Counted from the first letter of the stretch, positions 1-4,930 are shown. The stretch: 5,996 bases of DNA from an uncultured Sulfurovum sp. (GCA_902727905.1 CACVAR010000177.1:1-5996); one strand, 5' to 3'. The notes: generated from the sequence alone by a model not told the origin. A program made the numbers and translations.

Positions 1-16
1 AATAAAGGAATAAATT

Positions 17-370
17 ATGAGTGAAAGTAAATGTACAATACACGAAAATCATGAGCATGAACATGGTGAAAACTGTGGTCATGTAAAGGTAAAACATGGC
101 GACCATTATGATTACTTACATGATGGACATCTGCATCATAAACATGATAGTCACTACGATGAACATGTTTTAGAAGTAAATGAAACAAACCCCGATAGTT
201 GTAATCCTGTAGCTGATGATACTTGTGGTCATCATGTGCATGGTCCAGATTGTGGACACGAAGCTGTTCCTCATGGCGATCATGTTGACTATATTGTTAA
301 TGGACGTTTACATCATCCACATGGTGACCATTGTGACGACCATGGTCCTGTGGAGATTGTAAAAAATTAA
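17..370 (+). CDS. Histidine/cysteine-rich metal-binding protein, two-module
   Basis: Seen: 117 residues with 25 His and 6 Cys, many Asp/Glu, no signal peptide and no membrane segment, so it is probably cytoplasmic. The protein is a tandem duplication: residues 14-50 align without gaps to 73-109 (offset 59). Each copy reads roughly H-x-H-G-x-x-C-G-H, then H-G-D-H-x-D-Y, then G-x-L-H-H-x-H, ending H-x-D-x-H. A linker containing C62 and C70 joins them. The ATG at 17 has an AAAGGA at 4-9 with 7-nt spacing, so the start is secure. Inference: the ligand density suggests binding or storage of Zn2+, Ni2+ or Co2+, and the convergent neighbour is a nickel/cobalt-type permease, which fits. I recognise the style of small His-rich proteins in proteobacteria but know no assigned function. 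Alternatives are a metallochaperone or a metal-buffering peptide; no enzyme motif is visible. Confidence 0.9.
   Translation: MSESKCTIHENHEHEHGENCGHVKVKHGDHYDYLHDGHLHHKHDSHYDEHVLEVNETNPDSCNPVADDTCGHHVHGPDCGHEAVPHGDHVDYIVNGRLHHPHGDHCDDHGPVEIVKN
56..343 (+). repeat. Intragenic duplication encoding two metal-ligand modules
   Basis: Codons 14-50 (56-166) and 73-109 (233-343) encode the same pattern of His, Cys, Gly, Asp and Tyr at a constant 177-bp offset. Paired ligands include H16/H75, C20/C79, H22/H81, H27/H86, H30/H89, H40-H41/H99-H100, H43/H102, H46/H105 and H50/H109. The second copy lacks the equivalents of H35 and H38. The copies have diverged at the DNA level, so the duplication is old rather than a recent slippage product. 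Confidence 0.85.
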
Positions 371-382
371 GACTTCATTTTT
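362..382. terminator. Weak candidate bidirectional terminator between convergent genes
   Basis: An imperfect palindrome centred on position 372 has arms AAAAAT (362-367) and ATTTTT (377-382), with AAG/CTT inside them and a single T/C mismatch. It overlaps the stop codon of the His-rich gene and lies just past the stop of the permease gene, where a shared terminator is expected. The stem is almost entirely A:T and would be weak; the U-run forms the distal arm. The call rests on position and symmetry only. Confidence 0.35.
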
Positions 383-383
383 A

Positions 384-1838
384 TTAGCTTGCTAAGAGAA
401 GTAGTAGTCCTAATCCAAAAATAAACACCAGACTTCCATAGTCTAAAACTTTGCGTAGTTTGGTGTTGTCTAAAGAGTTTTTTCGTACTTTTAAAGAGAG
501 ATACGCAGCAATGAAAATAATAAGACTCATCCCAATACTCATAAAAACTGCAGAGAGTAATCCCACCCAATAAACCCCCAAACTAAGTGTAAATATAAAG
601 ATGGTCACGGTTCCTGGACAAGGAATGATACCAGCAGAAAGAATGACACCAATGTCACTTGACTGACTTTGACAAGCACCACAACCACAACTGTGTTCAT
701 GAGGCTCTTCTGTTTTACTTTGTGACCATGCAAAAGCTTGAGGAGCAGTTTTAGGGGTACTTTGAGACCAAGTAGCAACAGCTGGTTTTGGTTTAGGTCG
801 TTTAGGAATACGTTTATAAAGTAAATAGAGTGCAATTAAGATAATAATGACAGCACTTATTTTGGTAGTCATAGACTCAATGTTAGTAAAATAGTTTTCC
901 ATATAGGTGTTTAAAAGATAATAGATAGTAAAGGTTAGAAGAAAGGCTGAGAAAGTATGGACTACAGCAATGAGGGTAGCAACAGAGAAGGCTTTTGCGA
1001 CTGAGCGATTATTTCCTAAAAAATAAGCAGCCACTAAACTTTTTCCATGTCCTGGCCCTATGGCATGAATGATTCCATAAAGTAGTGAAAAGAAAAGAAG
1101 CCAAAAGTAGGCTTTAGGGCTTTGATTCTCTTTAATTTCTTCTAAGAGCGTAATTAGTTTTTCTTTTGTCTGGATAAGTTGTTGACTAAGCCATCCTAAA
1201 ATACCAGTTAATTCAGCTGCTCTTTCATTTTGAGGTACAAGGGATTCTAAAGATGTTAATGGTGTTTGTTGATTGGGTGTGAGTGCAAAAGAAGCACTGT
1301 TTTCTAAAAGAGCTGTACTGTTTTTATCTTGTTCTGAAACTTGTGTGACTTTATTTATTTCAAAAGAGAAAAAAGAGGCTTTATCGAAAAAGGTTAAATA
1401 GAGTAGGTGGTCTTTTGTGGGTGTTAGATTGGTATCTAAAGTATAAGAGAAGTGTAATACATTGTTTGTAAAAGCAGTTTTTTCATTACTTGCTTTATAA
1501 GCTAAGTAGTCCATCTCTTGGTACTCTTTGTTTGAAGGAACATATTTCATATAGCTGAGATAATGTTCTGCTTTTAGATACTCTACAATCATCTGATGGA
1601 TGTTTTCTAATTCATTTTCGTCTAAGCGTTTATTACCATTTTTATCATAATCTAAGAGTGCTTCAGCACTAAACTTTTTAGTAAAGTCCCAATTGATATC
1701 CAGTGTCATTGTATGGTTAGTATGTGATTCATTAACAGAAACTTTAATGAATTGTGTTGAGTCTCCACAAAGGGTACAACTATGGAGCCAACTAAAATTA
1801 GTGATGATTAAGGTTAAAATAATGCTTAGTTTTTTCAT
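384..1838 (-). CDS. DUF1007-NicO fusion: nickel/cobalt-type membrane transporter
   Basis: Seen: 484 residues. A signal-like N-terminus (1-20) is followed by a C-x-x-C pair at C21/C24. The periplasmic part (about 21-240) contains an EF-hand-like loop, D63-Y-D-K-N-G through L72-D-E74, as expected for DUF1007. The membrane part starts near 245 and carries H258-A-I-G-P-G-H264-G-K and G403-I-I-P-C-P-G409, hallmarks of the NicO/RcnA permease family. Between them lies a hydrophilic loop (about 345-395) with H380-E-H-S-C384-G-C386-G-A-C389, a probable metal-sensing or docking site. About six or seven membrane segments are apparent. Known: NicO-type permeases move Ni2+ or Co2+, RcnA outward. Inference: it exports or imports Ni/Co, possibly Zn; direction cannot be read from sequence. 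DUF1007 and permease are often separate genes, so this is a fused form. It appears monocistronic, with its own promoter upstream. Confidence 0.88.
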   Translation of the reverse strand: MKKLSIILTLIITNFSWLHSCTLCGDSTQFIKVSVNESHTNHTMTLDINWDFTKKFSAEALLDYDKNGNKRLDENELENIHQMIVEYLKAEHYLSYMKYVPSNKEYQEMDYLAYKASNEKTAFTNNVLHFSYTLDTNLTPTKDHLLYLTFFDKASFFSFEINKVTQVSEQDKNSTALLENSASFALTPNQQTPLTSLESLVPQNERAAELTGILGWLSQQLIQTKEKLITLLEEIKENQSPKAYFWLLFFSLLYGIIHAIGPGHGKSLVAAYFLGNNRSVAKAFSVATLIAVVHTFSAFLLTFTIYYLLNTYMENYFTNIESMTTKISAVIIILIALYLLYKRIPKRPKPKPAVATWSQSTPKTAPQAFAWSQSKTEEPHEHSCGCGACQSQSSDIGVILSAGIIPCPGTVTIFIFTLSLGVYWVGLLSAVFMSIGMSLIIFIAAYLSLKVRKNSLDNTKLRKVLDYGSLVFIFGLGLLLLLAS

Positions 1839-1839
1839 T

Positions 1840-1861
1840 GTTTCGTTTCGTTTCTTTCCTT
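1840..1861 (-). promoter_or_regulatory. Distant Shine-Dalgarno with (GAAAC)3 spacer before the permease
   Basis: On the minus strand the only good Shine-Dalgarno is AAGGA (1857-1861), 18 nt from the ATG at 1838 rather than the usual 5-9. The gap contains three exact tandem copies of GAAAC (1840-1854). Losing one unit would give a 13-nt spacing and losing two would give 8 nt, so repeat number could tune translation. No nearer SD-like motif is visible. Confidence 0.5.
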
Positions 1862-1879
1862 TTCATTTAAACAAATATC

Positions 1880-1908
1880 ATTATAACTATGAGCTTATAG
1901 AATGGGAA
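1880..1908 (-). promoter_or_regulatory. Putative sigma-70 promoter of the DUF1007-NicO gene
   Basis: On the minus strand a perfect TATAAT (1880-1885) is preceded by TTCCCA (1903-1908, four of six matches to TTGACA) with a 17-bp spacer. The predicted transcript would start near 1873, leaving a leader of about 35 nt that includes the distant SD and the GAAAC repeats. Confidence 0.55.
1887..1900. promoter_or_regulatory. Candidate operator: 14-bp near-palindrome in the permease promoter spacer
   Basis: CTATGAGCTTATAG is symmetric except for one central pair (G1891/T1896) and lies wholly between the -35 and -10 of the permease promoter. A dyad there is a plausible site for a metal-responsive repressor or activator. 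It does not match a regulator site I know, and AT-rich DNA yields such dyads by chance. Confidence 0.3.
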
Positions 1909-1965
1909 GTTTACCTCAAAAAGTTAAAAAATAAAAGAGAACTAGTGGTGTATAGGTATCTTATG

Positions 1966-1991
1966 AATTCCATCTTCAAGAAGATGGAATT
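1966..1991 (-). terminator. Perfect 12-bp stem with CUUG loop after the hypothetical operon
   Basis: Arms AATTCCATCTTC (1966-1977) and GAAGATGGAATT (1980-1991) are exactly complementary around two bases. It begins 20 nt past the stop codon of the upstream minus-strand gene. In the minus-strand RNA the loop reads CUUG, a known stable tetraloop; the plus strand would give CAAG, so the structure favours the minus transcript. No U-run follows directly (the RNA continues CAUAAGAU), so it is not a canonical intrinsic terminator. It may stabilise the 3' end or bind a protein. Confidence 0.5.
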
Positions 1992-2011
1992 AGAGATGTA
2001 AAGTTAAGATT

Positions 2012-2479
2012 TTAAACTTCTTCAAAAGGAACTGGGTCTAAAGAGTAATCTTTTAGTTTTTCTTGTATCCAAAGGTGAACCTCTGAATTTTCATTAAAGT
2101 AAAAAGAAATTCCTTCACCTTCATCATCATTTTTAATGAGTAGGGTATTTTCTGTACTCTTTCCCCAATGTACAAGGCTATCAAAGGTTGTAGCTTCTGA
2201 TTGGAAAATAAAGGTTTGCAATATCATCTCTTTTTCTAATGAATAAAAGAAAAATCTTTTTTGAACAATCTCTTTGAGTTCAAGTGCTACATTTTGGTTC
2301 ATTCTATAAATACCATAATCAAAAGTTTGCATCAGTTCAGACAAGAATTTGTTGAACCAGTCCATGACTTTTTTCATACATTGCACTGTTTCTCTGTCAT
2401 TATTGTCTCTGTCCAAATAAACGGTGTTGTAATCTTTACATATATTGTTATAGTCAAGTCCTAGACCTATTTTTTGCAT
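2012..2479 (-). CDS. Hypothetical protein, 155 aa, second gene of a two-gene operon
   Basis: I do not recognise a named family. Seen: 155 residues with no signal peptide and no membrane segment, so probably cytoplasmic. The N-terminus (M1-Q-K-I-G-L-G-L-D-Y) leads into a polar stretch rich in Asp and Asn (about 17-28). Residues about 30-75 look helical, and the acidic C-terminus ends P-F-E-E-V. Two cysteines (in N-I-C and Q-C-M) form no obvious metal motif. The ATG at 2479 has AAGGA at 2486-2490 with 6-nt spacing, a textbook SD that confirms the start. The preceding gene stops only 14 nt upstream, so the two are almost certainly cotranscribed and perhaps act together. The perfect hairpin lies just after the stop. 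Codon use resembles the neighbours, with no sign of recent transfer. Confidence 0.8.
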   Translation of the reverse strand: MQKIGLGLDYNNICKDYNTVYLDRDNNDRETVQCMKKVMDWFNKFLSELMQTFDYGIYRMNQNVALELKEIVQKRFFFYSLEKEMILQTFIFQSEATTFDSLVHWGKSTENTLLIKNDDEGEGISFYFNENSEVHLWIQEKLKDYSLDPVPFEEV

Positions 2480-2493
2480 TGTGTTTCCTTTGT

Positions 2494-2799
2494 TTATTCG
2501 AATGGCTCTTCGTAGTAACCACTTTTAAAGTATTTTGCAAACCACATAGCTTGTTTTCCTCTACCAAGAGTAGGCTTTTGTACAAACTGCCACTCTAAAT
2601 TACATTCTCCAAAAAAGTAGTCGTCTGGCTGGTTAAAAAATGCTTGTACTTCTTCTCTGTCTAAGTCTTCACAATAAAAAAGCTTTTCGCTTAAATCATT
2701 TTTTAAAAAAGCAGCACCATGACCTTGATAGTCTATTCCACCATTTTGGGCAGCTTCATCATATAGGCTGTGTTCTTTTTTTAAATCAACTGTTATCAT
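2494..2799 (-). CDS. Hypothetical protein, 101 aa, first gene of a two-gene operon
   Basis: I do not recognise a family. The start is set at the ATG of 2799 (protein M-I-T-V-D-L) because AAGGA lies 6 nt upstream; an in-frame ATG at 2829 would add ten residues but has no SD. Seen: 101 residues, soluble and acidic, with no signal or membrane segment. Notable local features are N19-G-G-I-D-Y-Q-G-H27-G, a F-Y-C43-E-D-L-D-R-E segment, C66 and three aromatic-rich stretches (F54-F55, Y61-F62-F63, W86-F87). The C-terminus Y-Y-E-E-P-F-E resembles the P-F-E-E ending of the downstream protein, which may be coincidence. The downstream gene begins 14 nt after this stop. No function can be assigned; an interacting pair is a reasonable guess from synteny only. 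Confidence 0.8.
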   Translation of the reverse strand: MITVDLKKEHSLYDEAAQNGGIDYQGHGAAFLKNDLSEKLFYCEDLDREEVQAFFNQPDDYFFGECNLEWQFVQKPTLGRGKQAMWFAKYFKSGYYEEPFE

Positions 2800-2805
2800 T
2801 TGAAT

Positions 2806-2810
2806 TCCTT
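2806..2810 (-). promoter_or_regulatory. Shine-Dalgarno that fixes the start at 2799
   Basis: AAGGA on the minus strand sits 6 nt before the ATG at 2799. The alternative ATG at 2829 is preceded only by A/T-rich sequence, so the shorter protein is preferred. Confidence 0.7.
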
Positions 2811-2832
2811 CAATTTTATTTACTCGCATTCT

Positions 2833-2843
2833 AATATATTTTA
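2833..2843 (-). promoter_or_regulatory. Candidate -10 region of the hypothetical operon
   Basis: Two overlapping minus-strand hexamers, TAAAAT (2838-2843) and TATATT (2833-2838), could serve as -10 for the two-gene operon, giving a leader of about 30 nt before the ATG at 2799. No convincing -35 is seen. The call is weak in such AT-rich DNA. Confidence 0.3.
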
Positions 2844-2866
2844 GATTAACTTCTTGTATCTAATCT
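2843..2866. promoter_or_regulatory. Inverted repeat in the divergent intergenic region
   Basis: Arms AGATTA (2843-2848) and TAATCT (2861-2866) are exact inverted copies separated by 12 bp. They lie just upstream of the candidate -10 of the minus-strand operon, where a regulator could bind. Six-base arms can occur by chance. Confidence 0.25.
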
Positions 2867-2872
2867 TTATGA

Positions 2873-2886
2873 TTGATGAATATCAA
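2873..2886. promoter_or_regulatory. Inverted repeat TTGAT-N4-ATCAA, possible toxin-antitoxin operator
   Basis: TTGAT (2873-2877) and ATCAA (2882-2886) are perfect inverted arms around GAAT. The left arm overlaps the candidate -35 TTGATG of the toxin-antitoxin promoter, a position suited to autorepression, which is common in such modules. The short arms keep this tentative. Confidence 0.3.
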
Positions 2887-2914
2887 GAATGGGTGTATAG
2901 TAATGTGTTATAAT
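2873..2914 (+). promoter_or_regulatory. Putative promoter(s) of the toxin-antitoxin operon
   Basis: Two options overlap. TTGATG (2873-2878) with a 17-bp spacer to TATAGT (2896-2901) is a full sigma-70 match. A perfect TATAAT (2909-2914) without a -35 also fits the epsilonproteobacterial style and would give a leader of about 20 nt before the start at 2941. Confidence 0.5.
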
Positions 2915-2929
2915 TTTAGAAAATTAAAA

Positions 2930-2943
2930 AAGGATTGCTATTG
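2930..2943 (+). promoter_or_regulatory. Shine-Dalgarno that selects the TTG start at 2941
   Basis: AAGGA at 2930-2934 abuts an in-frame TTG at 2935 (zero spacing, not usable) and lies 6 nt before a second in-frame TTG at 2941. The latter is therefore the likely initiation codon. No in-frame ATG or GTG lies near. Confidence 0.65.
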
Positions 2944-3156
2944 TCAAATATAGAACCAGTTTTATCTGAAGCCTTAGCACTCAGCTCCACAGAAAAGTTA
3001 CTACTTATAGATAAAATACTAGCTTCCATCTATCCAGTAAATAAAGGTGTTGAGACAGTTTGGAATGATGAGTCAGAGGAACGTCTCTCTGCTTATAAAA
3101 ATGGTAACCTTCCCTCAATTGAGGAAGAGGATACTTTAGCCAAGTATAAGCGTTAA
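2941..3156 (+). CDS. Addiction-module antitoxin (unstable antitoxin family)
   Basis: Seen: 71 residues from a TTG start at 2941, chosen because its SD is 6 nt upstream. The layout matches the 'putative addiction module component' family (TIGR02574/PF09720). An N-terminal helix of the type L-x-L-S-x-x-E-K-x-x-L-x-D-K-I-L-A-S-I is followed by W41-N-D-E-S-E-E-R48, then a Y-K-N-G-N-L-P segment and an acidic tail. Known: members neutralise a cognate RelE/ParE-fold toxin encoded just downstream by covering it with an extended C-terminus. The toxin gene follows directly, with its ATG 3 nt after this stop, which confirms the assignment. No classic DNA-binding domain is obvious. Autoregulation is plausible through the nearby inverted repeat. 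Family confidence is high, but the exact toxin partner class is less certain. Confidence 0.85.
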   Translation: MSNIEPVLSEALALSSTEKLLLIDKILASIYPVNKGVETVWNDESEERLSAYKNGNLPSIEEEDTLAKYKR

Positions 3157-3159
3157 TTG

Positions 3160-3510
3160 ATGAGAACTCTTAAATTTTTGGCATTGGCACAAAATGAATT
3201 GGATGATATTTTTGAAGCTTTAGAGTATCAAAAGGAAGATCAAGGTTATGCGTTTATAGCTGAGATAGAAAAAATGCTAGGCTACATTAAAAATTACCCT
3301 AAGGCTTACCCTCACAATACAGAACATACCCAAAAATGCTTACTAAGAAATTTTCCTTATGCCATTATTTATCAGTATAGAGATGATGAAATTACAATAG
3401 TGAGTATAATGAATCTACGTAAGAAACCAATACATTGGGCTTCTAAAAGTGTGTCAGAGTATGCAACTTGTCGTATTTCTATTCTTCCTGAGACAATGTA
3501 TACGCGATAA
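3160..3510 (+). CDS. RelE/ParE-superfamily toxin
   Basis: Seen: 116 residues from the ATG at 3160. A TTG just before it (3157) is in frame but less likely. The antitoxin stop ends at 3156 and no SD is evident, so translation is probably coupled to the antitoxin. The fold signature fits: a first strand (L-K-F-L-A-L-A), then helices with N-E-L-D-D-I-F-E-A-L and an E-I-E-K-M-L segment, then R63-N-F-P-Y67-A-I-I-Y and the strand D-D-E-I-T-I-V-S-I followed by R-K-K-P-I-H-W93. Known: relatives are gyrase inhibitors (ParE) or ribosome-dependent mRNA endonucleases (RelE); sequence alone does not tell which. Odd points are an Asn where many relatives carry His in the last strand (I-M-N-L-R-K-K-P), and about 23 residues beyond W93 where many family members end. 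No frameshift is visible, so the gene looks intact. Confidence 0.85.
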   Translation: MRTLKFLALAQNELDDIFEALEYQKEDQGYAFIAEIEKMLGYIKNYPKAYPHNTEHTQKCLLRNFPYAIIYQYRDDEITIVSIMNLRKKPIHWASKSVSEYATCRISILPETMYTR

Positions 3511-3546
3511 AGAGACTAAAGCATGGTATTAAGATAGCTACTTTGC

Positions 3547-3552
3547 TATAAT
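3547..3552 (+). promoter_or_regulatory. -10 box of the mgtE promoter
   Basis: A perfect TATAAT 30 nt before the mgtE ATG has no recognisable -35, in line with other promoters here. The transcript would begin near 3559. It allows mgtE and the following gene to be expressed apart from the toxin-antitoxin pair. Confidence 0.55.
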
Positions 3553-3571
3553 TTCACAATTTCTTTGTGAA
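3553..3571 (+). promoter_or_regulatory. Dyad at the mgtE transcript start, overlapping the SD
   Basis: Arms TTCACAA (3553-3559) and TTGTGAA (3565-3571) are perfect 7-bp inverted copies around a 5-base loop. The right arm runs into the SD GAAGGG (3569-3574). It could act as an operator over the start site or, if transcription starts early enough, as a hairpin limiting ribosome access. It is too short to be an M-box riboswitch. Confidence 0.4.
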
Positions 3572-3582
3572 GGGTAGCTAAG

Positions 3583-4908
3583 ATGCAAGAGTTAAAAACA
3601 TATTTAGAATCACATCAAAATGATGACATTCACTTTTCTGAAATTGTAAATATTTTAAAACAGTATGATGAAGAGACATTTTCCCAAGCCATTCATTTTA
3701 TTCCTAAAGATATTTTAGGAGATGTAGCGCTAGAACTCCCTGATAGATATTTTCATGACATGGTTAAGGAATTAACGAACAAAGACTTGACTGTAGCCGT
3801 AACAGAACTTGAAAGTGATGATCAAGTTAATTTCATGCAAGAACTTAAAGAGCATGATACGGTCAGAGCCACTGAAGTTTTTGAAAAACTTGACAAAAGT
3901 GATCAACAAGAAATTACACTGTTAGAGTCATATTCTGAAGATGAAGCAGGTTCTTATATGCAGGTTGAGGTTTTTACAGCCACAGAAGAAGAAATTGTTT
4001 CTGATGTCATAAAACGTTTTTCAGAACTTAAAAAAGCCAATATTTTAGAAAATGTTCATAATCTTTTCATTACAGCTAAGAACTCTGTTCTTCTTTATAG
4101 TATAGATTTGGATGATCTGCTTACCTTTGATTTTACAAAAACATTTGAAGAAAATATAGAAGAGGCAAATGAGAAGTTTGAACCGATTGTGGCTGTTGAT
4201 ACCGATGATATAAAAGAAGTTGTAAATGCTTTTAAAGAGTATGACCTTTTTGTTATGCCCATTGTTACTAAAGATGGTAAATTAATAGGGCGAATTACTT
4301 CTGATGATATTCACGATATTATTTCTGAACAAGCAACAGAGCAGATGTATAATTTAGCTGGTTTAAAAGATGAAGTAGAAGAAGATGAAGAGATTTTAAA
4401 GGCTGGAAAGCAACGTGCTTCTTGGTTAGGTATCAATTTGGTAACAGCCATTTTTGCTTCAATTGTTATTGGGATTTTTTCTGATATACTAGACGAAATA
4501 GTTGCATTAGCTATTCTAATGCCTATAGTCGCGTCAATGGGTGGAAATGCTGGGACACAGACTTTAACGGTAGTCGTACGACAATTAACATTAGGGGATA
4601 TTTCTTCAAGTGATGCTAAAAGAATTATTTTTAAAGAAGTGAGTATTTCATTATTAAATGGATTATTATTTGCTATAATCATCGGAGTTATTGCATCATT
4701 TTGGTTTGATGTAAACAATTTGGGATACGTGATTGCATTGTCCATGCTAATAAATTTACTTTTAGCTGGTTTTTTTGGTGCAACCATTCCACTTGTGTTA
4801 GAAAAAATGAATATTGACCCAGCTATTGGAAGTACAGTGATATTAACTACTGTAACTGATGTTGTGGGATTTTTCAGTTTTTTAGGTCTTGCGACCATTA
4901 TTTTATAA
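3583..4908 (+). CDS. mgtE: MgtE-family magnesium transporter
   Basis: Role: inner-membrane Mg2+ channel gated by cytosolic Mg2+. Seen: 441 residues, the usual family length. An acidic helical MgtE_N domain (about 10-125) ends at Y117-S-E-D-E-A-G-S-Y-M. A CBS pair (about 125-255) includes D-L-F-V-M-P-I-V and G-R-I-T-S-D-D-I. An acidic linker, E-V-E-E-D-E-E, precedes five membrane segments (about 280-441). The diagnostic M313-P-I-V-A-S-M-G-G-N-A-G-T-Q motif is intact, as is the late-helix T-T-V-T-D426-V-V-G-F. By motif alignment D426 corresponds to the conserved pore aspartate of the Thermus protein. The ATG at 3583 follows GAAGGG with 8-nt spacing. The next gene, also linked to Mg2+, starts 22 nt after the stop with no terminator between, so cotranscription is likely. 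Nothing appears broken. Confidence 0.96.
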   Translation: MQELKTYLESHQNDDIHFSEIVNILKQYDEETFSQAIHFIPKDILGDVALELPDRYFHDMVKELTNKDLTVAVTELESDDQVNFMQELKEHDTVRATEVFEKLDKSDQQEITLLESYSEDEAGSYMQVEVFTATEEEIVSDVIKRFSELKKANILENVHNLFITAKNSVLLYSIDLDDLLTFDFTKTFEENIEEANEKFEPIVAVDTDDIKEVVNAFKEYDLFVMPIVTKDGKLIGRITSDDIHDIISEQATEQMYNLAGLKDEVEEDEEILKAGKQRASWLGINLVTAIFASIVIGIFSDILDEIVALAILMPIVASMGGNAGTQTLTVVVRQLTLGDISSSDAKRIIFKEVSISLLNGLLFAIIIGVIASFWFDVNNLGYVIALSMLINLLLAGFFGATIPLVLEKMNIDPAIGSTVILTTVTDVVGFFSFLGLATIIL

Positions 4909-4930
4909 TATTAAAGGTTTAGTACATTAA

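Larger units (their letters stand above)
3535..3580. promoter_or_regulatory. Inverted repeat flanking the mgtE -10 and leader
   Basis: TAGCTAC (3535-3541) and GTAGCTA (3574-3580) are exact inverted copies. The first lies upstream of the -10 and the second between SD and start, so this pairing exists only in DNA. Each contains the self-complementary TAGCTA. It could be a paired regulator site or chance. Confidence 0.25.

Noticed and set aside
367..570. Small minus-strand open frame at the permease 3' end
   Set aside because: It is an out-of-frame shadow of the permease C-terminus.
605..835. Minus-strand open frame inside the permease gene
   Set aside because: It is an alternative frame of the NicO coding region, and its Leu/Val-rich product is a frame-shift shadow of the loop and membrane segments.
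1693..2001. Plus-strand open frame over the permease 5' end and intergenic region
   Set aside because: It overlaps the well-supported minus-strand gene, its promoter and the hairpin, and shows no family features.
2261..2464. Plus-strand open frame opposite the 155-residue hypothetical gene
   Set aside because: It is antisense to a gene with a clear SD and operon context, and has no SD of its own.
2012..2479. The Asp-rich N-terminus as a HAD or NYN/PIN nuclease motif
   Set aside because: The D-x-D-like stretch lacks the expected surrounding strand pattern and no later catalytic acidic residues can be placed with confidence.
2800..2829. Ten-residue N-terminal extension of the 101-residue protein from an ATG at 2829
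   Set aside because: The upstream ATG has no SD, while the ATG at 2799 has AAGGA at ideal spacing; the SD itself lies inside the putative extension.
2640..2834. Plus-strand open frame opposite the 101-residue hypothetical gene
   Set aside because: It is antisense, with no SD, and its Leu/Phe/His-rich product is typical of a reverse-complement shadow.
3553..3582. Mg2+-sensing M-box riboswitch before mgtE
   Set aside because: The predicted leader is only about 25 nt, far shorter than an M-box aptamer, and no conserved core is present.
4311..4898. 195-codon open frame antisense to mgtE
   Set aside because: It lies wholly within the mgtE coding region, has no SD, and its translation is rich in Ser/Thr/Ile/Asn without domain logic, as expected from the complement of a membrane-protein gene.
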